64,000 bases of DNA, taken from the NCBI RefSeq assembly GCF_018476645.1, contig NZ_JAHCTB010000004.1, positions 186,001-250,000 on the forward strand, in the 5' to 3' direction. Shown here in pieces: positions 33,064 through 42,510 of this stretch. Each line of letters opens with the position of its first letter. Within the stretch, counting starts at the first letter, position 1. Both the position numbers and the translations under genes were made by a program. Origin of the DNA: Aequorivita echinoideorum. Its GTDB lineage: Bacteria > Bacteroidota > Bacteroidia > Flavobacteriales > Flavobacteriaceae. Below the pieces are notes generated by a model, which saw only the letters and a list, made by a program, of their open reading frames with translations, was not told the origin of the DNA and ran no database searches.

Positions 33064-33548
33064 TGAAAACACTATATTTTGTTAGGCACGCAAAATCTTC
33101 TTGGAAATACGATGTTGATGATCATAAACGTCCATTGAAAGGCCGCGGAGAGCGCGATGGAAAATTGGTTTCAAAAGAAGTGAGCCTAAGTATTGAGCAG
33201 CCCGAAAAGATAATCAGTAGTGATGCCACACGGGCATTGACCACGGCGCATTTTTTCAAAAAAGCGTTAAAAGTGGACGATGCAAATTTTGAGACGAATC
33301 ACGACCTATACGATTTTAGTGGCCAGAACGTAATGCGGATTATAAAATCCCTTCCAGATAATCTTGACACAGTAATGATCGTTGGGCACAACCACGCATT
33401 TACTTCCGTAGTAAATATGCTGGGGAACAAATACATTGAAAATGTGCCAACATGTGGCTTTGTGATGCTACAATTTGAAGAGGAAAAATGGAGCAGTATA
33501 ACTACGGGAAAAACCGTAAAAACCGTATTCCCCAGGGATCTTAAATAA
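33063..33548 (+). CDS. SixA-type histidine phosphatase
   Basis: A 161-residue member of the histidine phosphatase superfamily. The phosphate-accepting motif is VRHAKSSW (about residues 7-14), RPLKGRGERD follows, and the second catalytic His is in VGHNHAF. SixA of E. coli acts on phosphohistidine of phosphorelay or PTS proteins; substrates here are unknown. Its TAA overlaps the ATG of ppk1 at 33548, so the two are translationally coupled, which hints at a link with polyphosphate metabolism. Confidence 0.88.
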   Translation: MKTLYFVRHAKSSWKYDVDDHKRPLKGRGERDGKLVSKEVSLSIEQPEKIISSDATRALTTAHFFKKALKVDDANFETNHDLYDFSGQNVMRIIKSLPDNLDTVMIVGHNHAFTSVVNMLGNKYIENVPTCGFVMLQFEEEKWSSITTGKTVKTVFPRDLK

Positions 33549-35644
33549 TGACCGAGAAAATAGAAACCCACACCAGCAAGCGCAACATATACAATAACAG
33601 GGAGTTAAGTTGGCTCCAGTTTAATGCGCGCGTATTACAGGAAGCAAATGACAAAAAAATTCCGCTTATTGAAAGGCTTCGGTTTTTGGGGATTTTTTCA
33701 AATAATCTTGATGAATTCTTCAAAGTGCGTTATGCCACAATAAAACGCATTGTGGAAGCGGGAAAAATGGGCAGAAATTTTTTGGGCGGTATTTCGGCAA
33801 AAGATCTTTTGGAGGAAATTACCCAAACTGTGATAGACCAGCAAGCGCATAGTTTGAACATTCTAAGCGATATTCAGGAAGAACTTAAAAAGGAGAATAT
33901 ATTCATTATTGATGAAACGGAAGTTTCACCGGAGCAGAGCAAGTTTATTTCAGAATATTTTGTGCGGAACGTGAGCCCGGCGATGATGACCATTATGATT
34001 GGTGAACTGGATGAATTCCCAAGTTTGCGGGACAGTGCCGCCTATCTTGCGGTAAAAATGGTAATGAGCAAGGAAGACGAAACCTTTGAAGCCAAGCATA
34101 ATTACGCCCTTATTGAAATCCCACGTACCATAAACAGGTTTGTTGTGCTGCCGCAGGAAGGGGAAAAGCAGTATGTAATAATCCTTGACGATCTTATCCG
34201 GCATTGCCTGCACAATATTTTCAGTATTTTTAAATACGAAAGTATCTCTGCACATATGATCAAAATTACGCGCGATGCGGAATTAGACATTGATAGCGAC
34301 TTAAGCCGAAGTTTCATCGATAAAATTTCAAAAAGCGTAAAAAATAGAAGTGTGGGAGATCCCGTGCGCTTTGTTTACGATAAAAATATTGATAAAACTA
34401 CGCTTCAATTTCTTCTGAAAAAGATGGGAATTGATAAAACGGACAGCATTATTCCCGGAGGCCGTTATCACAACCGAAGGGATTATATGGGCTTTCCAAG
34501 ATTGGGACGGCCAGATTTACAGTATGAGCCAAAGGAGCCGTTGCCCATTCCCGGGCTAAGCCTGCAAGGTAGCCTTTTTGATAAAATTGCAGAAAAGGAT
34601 TATTTGCTGCACACGCCGTATCAAACATTTTCATACGTGGTAAAATTTTTGCGCGAGGCGGCGCTGGACCCTAAAGTGAAATCGATAAGAATTACCATTT
34701 ATCGCCTAGCGGAAGTTTCGCACATTGCGAGTTCGCTGATAAATGCAAAGAAAAATGGAAAGGACGTAACCGTACAGATTGAGCTGCGGGCGCGTTTTGA
34801 TGAGGAAGCGAATATTGGCTACGCCGAACTTTTACAGAGCGAGGACATCCGGTTGATATTTGGCGTAAAGGGTTTAAAGGTGCACAGCAAGGTTTGTTTG
34901 ATTGAAAGATTGGAGAACGATAAATTGATGCGCTACGGAATAATAAGCACAGGAAATTTTAATGAATCCACGGCACGAATTTACACGGATTATACACTGT
35001 TTACTGCAGACCAGAGAATTTGTAAGGAAATATATAAGGTTTTTGAATTCTTCGAAGTAAATTATCAAGTAAAAAAATATAGGCATTTAATAGTTTCGCC
35101 ACACTACACGCGCAATGCGCTCTATCATTTAATCGAAAATGAAATAAAAAACAAAAAAGCAGGCTTGCCCAGTGGAATCAAATTAAAATTGAACAGCCTT
35201 TCAGATTTTAAAATGATTGACAAATTGTACGAAGCGAGCAGGGCTGGGGTAAAAATAAAAATGATCGTGCGCGGAATTTGTTGCCTTATTCCCGGCGTGG
35301 AGGGAATGAGTGAAAATATTGAGGCAATTAGCATTGTGGGAAAATTTTTGGAACATCCGCGATTGTTTATCTTTGAAAACGCGGGCGATATTAAGGTTTA
35401 TATTTCTTCCGCAGATTTTATGGGAAGAAATCTGGATAACCGGGTAGAAATTACGTGCCCTATTTACAACGCGGATATAAAAAAGGAGATTTTGGAGAAT
35501 TTTGAAATAGGCTGGAGCGATAATGTGAAAGCACGTGTAATAAGCATTAAAAATGACAATGCCTATTTGAAGAATGACAAACCTCCCGTCCGTTCCCAGT
35601 TTAAAATGTATGATTATTATTTAAACAAATTAGAAGTAAAATAG
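33548..35644 (+). CDS. ppk1: Polyphosphate kinase 1
   Basis: A 698-residue enzyme that makes polyphosphate from ATP. The N-terminal segment NRELSWLQFNARVLQEA is diagnostic; the catalytic region carries GLKVHSKVCLIERLEN with the autophosphorylated His and NFNESTARIYTDYTLFT; a second conserved His lies in EHPRLFIFENAGDIKVY, near the C-terminal SSADFMGRNLDNRVEI. The length is normal. It is overlapped at the start by sixA and followed one base after its stop by the ppx/gppA gene, giving a compact synthesis-and-breakdown module. Confidence 0.96.
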   Translation: MTEKIETHTSKRNIYNNRELSWLQFNARVLQEANDKKIPLIERLRFLGIFSNNLDEFFKVRYATIKRIVEAGKMGRNFLGGISAKDLLEEITQTVIDQQAHSLNILSDIQEELKKENIFIIDETEVSPEQSKFISEYFVRNVSPAMMTIMIGELDEFPSLRDSAAYLAVKMVMSKEDETFEAKHNYALIEIPRTINRFVVLPQEGEKQYVIILDDLIRHCLHNIFSIFKYESISAHMIKITRDAELDIDSDLSRSFIDKISKSVKNRSVGDPVRFVYDKNIDKTTLQFLLKKMGIDKTDSIIPGGRYHNRRDYMGFPRLGRPDLQYEPKEPLPIPGLSLQGSLFDKIAEKDYLLHTPYQTFSYVVKFLREAALDPKVKSIRITIYRLAEVSHIASSLINAKKNGKDVTVQIELRARFDEEANIGYAELLQSEDIRLIFGVKGLKVHSKVCLIERLENDKLMRYGIISTGNFNESTARIYTDYTLFTADQRICKEIYKVFEFFEVNYQVKKYRHLIVSPHYTRNALYHLIENEIKNKKAGLPSGIKLKLNSLSDFKMIDKLYEASRAGVKIKMIVRGICCLIPGVEGMSENIEAISIVGKFLEHPRLFIFENAGDIKVYISSADFMGRNLDNRVEITCPIYNADIKKEILENFEIGWSDNVKARVISIKNDNAYLKNDKPPVRSQFKMYDYYLNKLEVK

Positions 35645-35645
35645 G

Positions 35646-36560
35646 TTGTTGAATATTGAAAAATATGGAGCGGTAGATATTGGCAGTAACGCAATTAGGC
35701 TGCTTATTGCCACCGTTATTGAACAGGAGGGAAAGGATACGCACTTTAAAAAAACTTCGTTGGTGCGCGTACCCATCCGTTTGGGTGCAGATGTTTTCCT
35801 TGAAGGAAAAATTTCTGAAGCCAACGCTAAAAGAATGGTTGATGCCATGAAAGCATTTACCCTTTTAATGAAAACCCACGGAATAAAAAGGTTTAGGGCT
35901 TGTGCAACATCTGCTATGAGGGAAGCGCAAAATGGAGCCGAAATAGCTAAATTGATTAAAAAGGAAACCGGACTGACCATTAATATTATAGATGGTAATG
36001 ATGAAGCCAATATAATAGCTTCTACAGATTTAAAGAGCTTAATTCAAGATGATAAGGTTTTTTTATATGTTGATGTGGGTGGCGGAAGCACCGAATTTAC
36101 AGTTTTCGCAAATGGAAAAACCGTGGCTTCCCGAAGTTTCAAATTAGGAACCGTCCGTCTTCTCGAAGGGCAAGTAGAGGACAGTATGTGGCAGGATGTT
36201 GAAGATTGGATAAAAAAGGAGACCAAAAGCTACCCCAAGGTTTCTATGATAGGGAGCGGCGGTAACATTAATAGTATTTACAAAAGCAGTGGCAAGAAAA
36301 TAGGAAAACCATTGAGCTACTTTTACCTATCCAGTTATTACGAATACCTAAAATCATTCTCCTACGAAGAACGTATTTTTGAGCTTGATATGAATCCAGA
36401 TAGGGCAGATGTAGTAGTTCCAGCAACACGAATTTATCTGTCGGCAATGAAGTGGAGCAAAGCCAAGAATGTATATGTTCCAAAAATTGGTTTAAGTGAC
36501 GGAATTATAAAAAGCCTTTATAATGAAAAAGTTGCGGAGGAAATCACTGTTGACAATTAG
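35646..36560 (+). CDS. ppx: Ppx/GppA-family exopolyphosphatase
   Basis: A 304-residue short Ppx/GppA phosphatase (no C-terminal HD domain). Motifs: GAVDIGSNAIRLLI (phosphate 1 loop, about residues 8-21), ACATSAMREAQNG, IDGNDEANIIAS, YVDVGGGSTEFTVF and GSGGNINSIYKSSG. It can hydrolyse polyphosphate or pppGpp; which is not decidable. The start is a TTG at 35646 (or 35649), directly after the ppk1 stop, as there is no ATG before the first motif. The stop codon is inside a heptamer array. Confidence 0.9.
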   Translation: MLNIEKYGAVDIGSNAIRLLIATVIEQEGKDTHFKKTSLVRVPIRLGADVFLEGKISEANAKRMVDAMKAFTLLMKTHGIKRFRACATSAMREAQNGAEIAKLIKKETGLTINIIDGNDEANIIASTDLKSLIQDDKVFLYVDVGGGSTEFTVFANGKTVASRSFKLGTVRLLEGQVEDSMWQDVEDWIKKETKSYPKVSMIGSGGNINSIYKSSGKKIGKPLSYFYLSSYYEYLKSFSYEERIFELDMNPDRADVVVPATRIYLSAMKWSKAKNVYVPKIGLSDGIIKSLYNEKVAEEITVDN

Positions 36561-36579
36561 CAATTAGCATTTAACGTTT
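36552..36579 (+). repeat. Heptamer array over the ppx stop codon
   Basis: Four 7-base units (gacaatt, agcaatt, agcattt, aacgttt). The ppx TAG (36558-36560) is formed across the border of the first two units, so the last residues of Ppx are array-encoded. Confidence 0.6.
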
Positions 36580-36635
36580 ATCTATTGAAGATAAATTTTG
36601 TAAAAATTTAAATTAGCTGCCTTTTATTATCAAAT

Positions 36636-38126
36636 TTATTCCACTTTAAATTCACGCATTTCTTTTAGCGGTTCCAGCGTGTTGATGTTTGTCCAGATGG
36701 ACGCATCGTATGCGTTTAATAATTGATATTCATCTGTTGGGGCTTCCGAGAAAACCTGAAATTCTGAAGTATCTAGTGCAGTTGTTTCTAAAAGCAACAA
36801 CTCGTTCTTCTCCATCACATGTCCTTCGATCATAAAATCAAATGCTACTTTATTTTTTTCCGAAGCATTATTCTCAATAAATTTTAAGGGCCTGTGCACA
36901 TAAATGTATGAGCCGGATTCTTGGTTGATGTATTTTGGAAAATAGCTGTTCAACTTTTCATTTTTGGTATAGATTATTGTTCCAGATTGGATGTCTTCAG
37001 CATATTTAATCCCCAGTAAAAACTTCAGATTTAATTTTTCGCCGCTCTTTCCTTCGGCAAAGGAATATTCAATTTTCAGAATGGCATAATCCTCATTTGA
37101 AATATATATTTTGCCCTCGTATTTCGCCTTTCTGCGATCTGGGATAAATGATACTACATACACTAAATTCCCATTAAAGTCTGAAATCTCATCAAGTTCG
37201 TATTCATAATACTTAGGTTCTGTGATAAAATCCATTTTTTCAGGGGAATCAAACATAAACTCTTGGATGGTTTGCGCCATTTTTTTTCTCACATCTGCTG
37301 GAATAATTTTTTGATCTTCTTCAATTTCCTCTTTAATCTGGTTGGTTTCCGTCAGGGACATTTTTTCTTCCAAAGTAAAAAGACCCGATTTTAACTTATA
37401 CGTTTTGGTAGTATCAAGGTGCCGCAGAATTATGGTTGACGCTTTTTTTTGAATATTTTCAAAAGAAACCTTGTTATTGATATCAAGAAGTTTGGTGGCC
37501 TTTATAATTTCAATTTTTTGATTTTCTGAATCTTGATTATAAAGATTGCACAACATATCAATATATCGCTGTGCGGGCGGCCTGTTTGTTACATCATTGG
37601 ATAATTTCTGCAATTGCTGGTTGCTTTGTTGCAGTTGTGATTTATTGAAACCCGTGGATTTTTCAATTTCTATTTCCACGGAAGAAGGTTTAAAAAACGA
37701 ACTCTGTCTTTTGAACAGTTTATACTTTGTATTCCCGCTAATATAATTACTGGGCAAATTTTTCCTAACGCGTTGCATGATACTATCGGCATTGGGGCGC
37801 TGGTTGCTCACGTAGACCGTGCTCAGCTGGTTCAGGGCTTCAGAGAGGCGAATAATATGATTCTTTTCACGCAGTTTTTTCAATGTTACTGTTTGGCTCA
37901 AATAACCCATCGCCGAAGTGGTCAGCTCCACATCCCCTTGACTTTGCGCTGCATAAAAACTGAAATTTCCTTCCGTATTGCTCACCACGCCCTCATTTTT
38001 TCCATACTGAATTGTAACAAAAGGAATGGGTTCTGAGGTTTTGGCATCAACAATTTTTCCAGAAATATCTTGTGAAAAGCCCAACTCGACTAAAAGTAGG
38101 CAGAAGGCGAAGCATATTTTTTTCAT
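36636..38126 (-). CDS. Exported protein with carboxypeptidase-regulatory-like domain
   Basis: A 496-residue protein with a signal peptide (residues 1-18, ending GFSQ) followed by a CarboxypepD_reg-like beta-sandwich (DISGKIVDAKTSEPIPFVTIQYGKNEGVVSNTEG, about 19-105). The remaining 390 residues carry no TonB-dependent receptor plug or barrel and resemble the DUF5686-like/outer-membrane associated proteins of this phylum only loosely. The likely location is the periplasm or outer membrane. It is a single gene, convergent with ppx, and divergent from the MFS gene. Confidence 0.75.
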   Translation of the reverse strand: MKKICFAFCLLLVELGFSQDISGKIVDAKTSEPIPFVTIQYGKNEGVVSNTEGNFSFYAAQSQGDVELTTSAMGYLSQTVTLKKLREKNHIIRLSEALNQLSTVYVSNQRPNADSIMQRVRKNLPSNYISGNTKYKLFKRQSSFFKPSSVEIEIEKSTGFNKSQLQQSNQQLQKLSNDVTNRPPAQRYIDMLCNLYNQDSENQKIEIIKATKLLDINNKVSFENIQKKASTIILRHLDTTKTYKLKSGLFTLEEKMSLTETNQIKEEIEEDQKIIPADVRKKMAQTIQEFMFDSPEKMDFITEPKYYEYELDEISDFNGNLVYVVSFIPDRRKAKYEGKIYISNEDYAILKIEYSFAEGKSGEKLNLKFLLGIKYAEDIQSGTIIYTKNEKLNSYFPKYINQESGSYIYVHRPLKFIENNASEKNKVAFDFMIEGHVMEKNELLLLETTALDTSEFQVFSEAPTDEYQLLNAYDASIWTNINTLEPLKEMREFKVE

Positions 38127-38286
38127 AGGAATGTGAGTAGTTGTATTTTTTATAGACGTGTTTGGGAAATGTTTGTTACATCATTATTTCTTTAAAAATT
38201 GATGACCAAAACCTTTTGCGAAACCTTTTTTTAATTTCTTTTTTAGAAAGTTGTAATTGCTAAATAGTATTTTAGCCACTGTAAAA

Positions 38287-39447
38287 ATGACCCCTAAACT
38301 CACCAACTCCATATTGTATTTAATGAGTATTTCTGCTGGACTTGTGGTGGCAAATCTCTATTATAATCAGCCATTGCTTCATGAAATTGCAATAGCGTAT
38401 GGAGTGAGTGAAAGTGAAGTAAGCAGCGTTGCGCTCACCACGCAATTGGGTTATGCATTCGGTTTGCTTTTCATTATTCCACTTGGTGATAAGGTTAGCA
38501 ATCATAAAATTTTGCAGTTGGATTTTGTGGTTATGATTCTTTCGCTTTTGGCTGCGGCCATATCTCCCTCGCTGATTTATTTGATAATTAGCAGTTTTTT
38601 GATTGGATTTTCCTCTGCCATTCCGCAGCTTTTTGTTCCTATGGCAGCACTATTGAGTGATGATGCCGGCAGGGGACGGGCCATTGGTATTGTAATGAGT
38701 GGACTGTTAATAGGCATCTTGGGAAGCCGGGTAGTAAGTGGTTTGGTGGGCGAACAGTTTGGTTGGCGATCTATGTATTACATTGCGGCGGTAATGATGG
38801 TTCTTTTATTTGTTCTGCTGAAATATAAGCTCCCCAAAATATATCCCCGCTATTCAGGTAGTTACGGAAGCCTTATGAAATCCATTCTCCATTATTTTAA
38901 AACTGAACCCGCCTTGCGTCTAGCATCGCTGCGGGCGGCGCTTTCCTTTGCGGGTCTCAGTGCTTTTTGGACTACATTGGTTTTTTTAATGGAAGATTCC
39001 TTTAATTATGGAAGCGGAGTTGCTGGTTTATTTGGATTATTGGGAATTGTGGGAGCACTTGCCGCAGCTGCGGTTGGCAAGATGAACGATAGATACAGCA
39101 AACATAAAATAATTGTGGTTTCCATTGGATTGTTAATACTTTCGTACGCCATTTTTATGGTTTCCGCACATTCGCTTTTAGGCCTGGTTGCCGGAGTAAT
39201 TCTGGTAGATTTGGGACAGCAGGCACTACATATTACCAATCAAAACATTATATTTTCCAAAAATCCTGAGGCGAGAAATCGGGTGAACACCGTTTACATG
39301 GTTTCTTTTTTTATCGGTGGCGCGCTGGGCACAATGTTGGGTGCCTTTGCTTGGGAACATTATAAATGGCTGGGTGTTTCTGGGCTTGGCTTGATACTTT
39401 CGGTGTTGATTCTCATAGTTCATTTTATTTTTAGAAAAGTAGCATGA
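38287..39447 (+). CDS. Major facilitator superfamily transporter
   Basis: A 386-residue membrane protein with about 12 hydrophobic segments. The cytoplasmic loop motif between helices 2 and 3 is GDKVSNHKILQLD, with a weaker copy GKMNDRYSKHKII in the second half. The opening LVVANLYYNQPLLHEIA is typical of a group annotated as YybF/drug-efflux-like MFS proteins; the substrate is unknown. The start is the ATG at 38287; a TTG at 38257 would add 10 residues without support. Confidence 0.85.
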   Translation: MTPKLTNSILYLMSISAGLVVANLYYNQPLLHEIAIAYGVSESEVSSVALTTQLGYAFGLLFIIPLGDKVSNHKILQLDFVVMILSLLAAAISPSLIYLIISSFLIGFSSAIPQLFVPMAALLSDDAGRGRAIGIVMSGLLIGILGSRVVSGLVGEQFGWRSMYYIAAVMMVLLFVLLKYKLPKIYPRYSGSYGSLMKSILHYFKTEPALRLASLRAALSFAGLSAFWTTLVFLMEDSFNYGSGVAGLFGLLGIVGALAAAAVGKMNDRYSKHKIIVVSIGLLILSYAIFMVSAHSLLGLVAGVILVDLGQQALHITNQNIIFSKNPEARNRVNTVYMVSFFIGGALGTMLGAFAWEHYKWLGVSGLGLILSVLILIVHFIFRKVA

Positions 39448-39510
39448 CTTCAGAAGAAAAAATATTGAAACTGAATTTTAATAGAAATATAAACCTTTAA
39501 ATAAATTATT

Positions 39511-39972
39511 ATGAAACTTACATTAATTGCGGTATCCATTTTTACACTTTCACTATTATCCTGCGGAAGCGGAAGTACTGAAAGGGCAGCACAGCAAACC
39601 GAAAAAACAATGGAGCAAAACACGATAACCGAAAAATATTGGAAACTGAAAACCCTCAATGGGAAGGATGTTGTTATGGGTGAAAATCAACTGAAGGAAG
39701 TAAATTTCACGCTGAAGAATGCTGAAAATAGAATCTCCGGTTTCGGCGGATGCAATGAATTTTCGGGAAAATATACGTTAGCGGATGGAAATTCTATTTC
39801 TTTTTCTGAAATAATCAGTACCAAAATGTATTGCGAGAACCCTATGTTCAATGAATCTGATTTTTTCAAAATGTTGGGACAGGCAAAAACATACGAGGCT
39901 GATAAAGATATGCTCACGCTACAAGATGCCTCCGGAAAAAAGTTGGCAACCTTTGAAGCCATTTACTTTTAG
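39511..39972 (+). CDS. META-domain lipoprotein (HslJ-like)
   Basis: A 153-residue lipoprotein with lipobox LLSC (Cys18). The META domain runs from about residue 45 (KYWKLKTLNGKDVV) through GFGGCNEFSGKYTL to FEAIYF at the end, with the GGCN core intact. In E. coli HslJ is a heat-inducible outer-membrane protein linked to novobiocin resistance; the molecular role is unknown. It is followed 155 bases later by cbpA, with a palindromic element between them. Confidence 0.85.
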   Translation: MKLTLIAVSIFTLSLLSCGSGSTERAAQQTEKTMEQNTITEKYWKLKTLNGKDVVMGENQLKEVNFTLKNAENRISGFGGCNEFSGKYTLADGNSISFSEIISTKMYCENPMFNESDFFKMLGQAKTYEADKDMLTLQDASGKKLATFEAIYF

Positions 39973-40000
39973 CGAGTTGTTAGTTTCTGGAATGGCAAAA

Positions 40001-40036
40001 CCACTCGCAAGGTTTTGAAAAACCCTGTAGGTATAA
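40001..40036. repeat. REP-like palindrome downstream of the META gene
   Basis: caaggttt (40008-40015) and aaaccctg (40020-40027) form an 8-base stem with one mismatch around tgaa, flanked by actcg and taggt. It resembles the acctxxxaaggtttt-aaaacctt palindromes that I know from intergenic regions of flavobacteria. Copy number here cannot be checked. Confidence 0.5.
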
Positions 40037-40127
40037 AAACTGGACTGCTAAATTTTTGTGAAGAATTTTCATTTAAAAAAATGAATACCAATACTTTTTA
40101 TAATTTCATACCACGAACAAAAAACCA

Positions 40128-41051
40128 ATGGAATTTATAGATTATTACAAAGTACTGGGGCTTGATAAAAAAGCCACCCAAGCGGATATCAAGAAAGCTT
40201 ACAGGAAATTGGCTCGCAAGCTTCACCCAGATTTAAACCCAAATGATAAAGAAGCTCAGCAAAAGTTCCAACAGCTTAATGAGGCAAATGAAGTGCTGAG
40301 CGATCCTGAAAAACGAAAAAAATACGATCAATACGGCAAGGACTGGCAACACGCCGATGCTTTTGAAGAAGCTCGTAAAAATCAAGGTTCGCAAGGATTT
40401 GGCGGCGGTTTTGGAGGACAGCGTACTTATTCTGGTGGCGGACAGCAATTTGATGAAAGTCAGTTTTCAGATTTTTTTGAAAGTATGTTCGGCGGCGGCG
40501 GTTTCAGTCGCGGTGGTGGAAGTAGGCGGCAGACCTCGCAATTTAAGGGTCAAGATTTAAGTGCCACGTTGCGTTTGAATTTGACCGATATTTTGGAAAA
40601 CCAAAAGCAAACGATAAATATCGGCGAAAAGAAAATTCGACTCACAATTCCCGCAGGAGTTGAAGACGGACAAACCATAAAAATTAAGGGGTATGGCGGT
40701 GATGGAATGAATGGCGGACCAAAAGGCGATTTGCTGATAACCTTTGAAATTTTCAACAATACACGCTTCACCAGAGTTGGCGACGATTTATATTCTTCCG
40801 AAGAAATAAACTTATATACCGCGCTTTTGGGTGGCGAAATTACGGTCGAAACATTGACGGGTAAGGTTAAATTGAATGTGAAACCGGAGACCCAAAACGG
40901 GACGAAGGTCAAATTGAAAGGCAAGGGATTGCCCAAATATAAAAAGGATGGACAACACGGAGATTTATATATTACATATAACATAAATATTCCCAAGAAT
41001 CTATCGGAAAAGGAAAAGGAATTGTTTACTGAACTTTCAAAATTGAGATAA
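40128..41051 (+). CDS. cbpA: DnaJ-class co-chaperone CbpA
   Basis: A 307-residue type II J-protein. J-domain residues 3-70 with HPD in [12 protein letters not shown] (about 29-40); a Gly/Phe-rich region (about 85-130, many GGG and FGG runs); then two C-terminal substrate-binding beta domains starting [17 protein letters not shown]. The zinc finger of true DnaJ is absent, which separates it from dnaJ. It stimulates DnaK ATPase. The TAA overlaps the ATG of cbpM (41051). Confidence 0.92.
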   Translation: MEFIDYYKVLGLDKKATQADIKKAYRKLARKLHPDLNPNDKEAQQKFQQLNEANEVLSDPEKRKKYDQYGKDWQHADAFEEARKNQGSQGFGGGFGGQRTYSGGGQQFDESQFSDFFESMFGGGGFSRGGGSRRQTSQFKGQDLSATLRLNLTDILENQKQTINIGEKKIRLTIPAGVEDGQTIKIKGYGGDGMNGGPKGDLLITFEIFNNTRFTRVGDDLYSSEEINLYTALLGGEITVETLTGKVKLNVKPETQNGTKVKLKGKGLPKYKKDGQHGDLYITYNINIPKNLSEKEKELFTELSKLR

Positions 41052-41341
41052 TGGCTACAAAAAAATATATTTTGGTAACACAGTATTGCCAGCACGCAAA
41101 CGTGGAGATAGCTTTTCTTGAAAATCTGCACGAATATGGATTGGTTTTAATGGAGAAAAAAGATTCTGAAAGTTATATCAATGAGAATGATATTTCAAAA
41201 ATTGAAAGGATGCTTAGGCTTCATAAGGATTTATCCATCAATTTTGAAGGATTGGACGTTATCGATAGCATGCAGAAAAGGCTTCGACAGATGGAAAAAA
41301 AGATGAAACTTCTTCAGCAAAAACTTGACTTTTATGAATAA
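41051..41341 (+). CDS. cbpM: Chaperone modulator CbpM
   Basis: A 96-residue MerR-like helical protein: ILVTQYCQHANVEIAFLENLHEYGLV, INENDISKIERMLRLHKDLSINFEGLDVI and a C-terminal coiled coil (QKRLRQMEKKMKLLQQKL). CbpM binds the J-domain of CbpA and holds it inactive. The one-base overlap with cbpA supports a stoichiometric pair, as in enterobacteria. Confidence 0.88.
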   Translation: MATKKYILVTQYCQHANVEIAFLENLHEYGLVLMEKKDSESYINENDISKIERMLRLHKDLSINFEGLDVIDSMQKRLRQMEKKMKLLQQKLDFYE

Positions 41342-41426
41342 AATCAAATCAAAATGTGGTGCTTATATTTTAAATAAAAGTTAAACCATAATTTCTGTAT
41401 TTGCCTTCTCTATATCTTTAACCCCT

Positions 41427-42473
41427 ATGAAAAAACTCTTTACAATATTGGCGTTTGCCGTTTCGGCCATTACATTCGCACAACAGGATTCAATTAGATC
41501 CCAATACTATTTCAACACCGCAAATCCCACTTTAAAGGATACTATACTAAAATCGAAAGGCCTATCGCCTTCGCTTTCAAATCAGACTTCTTTGGTTAAT
41601 ACATCCGCAAATACTTCTGTGAATGCAGCAACAATTAATTCATTAAATGCGAATTTCAAAAATGAAAATGATGCGTATACAATTGAAGGCAGCAATTCTC
41701 CGTATGAATGGAAATGGGTACGTGATGGAATTTGGACTGGTGCGGCACTGGGTGCGAGTTATTTTGGTTTGACACTAATTCAGGATAAAGACGATCTACC
41801 AGAAAGTGAAAGAGCTGCATTTTTAAATGAAGCAAGTCTCCAAGAAAAAATTGACAACATCAATTTTCTTGATAGGTGGGTAGCCGGAAAACACTCTGAA
41901 AATGCGAACAGCATCAGCGATATCCCTTTTGCAATTTCCTTTGCTGCTCCTTTCGCATTGCTCTTTGACGATGAAATAAATGACCATACGGGACAATATA
42001 TTGGTATGTATATTCAAAGTTTGGCAACCACGGCTTCCATTTACACCATAACAGCAGGTTTGGTAAACCGAAGTCGCCCATACGTATATGACAATAGTGG
42101 AGATACTTCAGAAGATAGAAGATTTAAAAACAATGGCCAACGTTCATTTTACTCTGGTCACGTTGCTGCTACTGCTACAGCAACTTTTTTCGCGGCAAAG
42201 GTTTACAGTGATTATAATCCGGATGCGAATGGGAAAGTATTTGTATGGGCAGGGGCTGCTGCTTTACCGGCGGCTGTTGGGGTCTTTAGAATGGAAGCTG
42301 GTCAACACTTTTTAACCGATGTACTTTTAGGTTATGCTTTGGGAGGCGTTACTGGAATTTTGATACCTGAGATGCACAAAAAGAAAAACGATAATATTGA
42401 TATTTACCCTAGTAGCGGAACCACATTTTTGGGCGACCCCTATAGAGGAATGGCGTTGAGCTATCGATTTTAG
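41427..42473 (+). CDS. Exported PAP2-family phosphatase
   Basis: A 348-residue protein with a signal peptide (ending TFAQ, residue 18). The PAP2 catalytic motifs are NRSRPYVY (about residues 213-220), RSFYSGHVAA (about 235-244, where Ser-Gly-His replaces the usual PSGH) and RMEAGQHFLTDVLLGYALGG (about 290-309, with the R-x5-H-x3-D pattern). Members dephosphorylate lipids such as phosphatidic acid, undecaprenyl pyrophosphate or phosphatidylglycerol phosphate. The N-terminal 70 residues after the signal are Asn/Ser-rich and probably disordered. A bidirectional terminator separates it from convergent ychF. Confidence 0.88.
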   Translation: MKKLFTILAFAVSAITFAQQDSIRSQYYFNTANPTLKDTILKSKGLSPSLSNQTSLVNTSANTSVNAATINSLNANFKNENDAYTIEGSNSPYEWKWVRDGIWTGAALGASYFGLTLIQDKDDLPESERAAFLNEASLQEKIDNINFLDRWVAGKHSENANSISDIPFAISFAAPFALLFDDEINDHTGQYIGMYIQSLATTASIYTITAGLVNRSRPYVYDNSGDTSEDRRFKNNGQRSFYSGHVAATATATFFAAKVYSDYNPDANGKVFVWAGAAALPAAVGVFRMEAGQHFLTDVLLGYALGGVTGILIPEMHKKKNDNIDIYPSSGTTFLGDPYRGMALSYRF

Positions 42474-42480
42474 AATAAAA

Positions 42481-42510
42481 AAAATCCCGCAGATGGCGGG
42501 ATTTTTTTTA
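42481..42510. terminator. Bidirectional terminator between PAP2 gene and ychF
   Basis: Perfect 10-base stem aaaatcccgc (42481-42490) / gcgggatttt (42496-42505) with a 5-base loop. It has a T run on the plus side and an A run on the other, so it can serve both convergent genes. Confidence 0.88.

Noticed and set aside
40550-41131. 193-residue minus-strand open frame
   Set aside because: It is antisense to cbpA and cbpM, both of which have clear domains in the plus frame.
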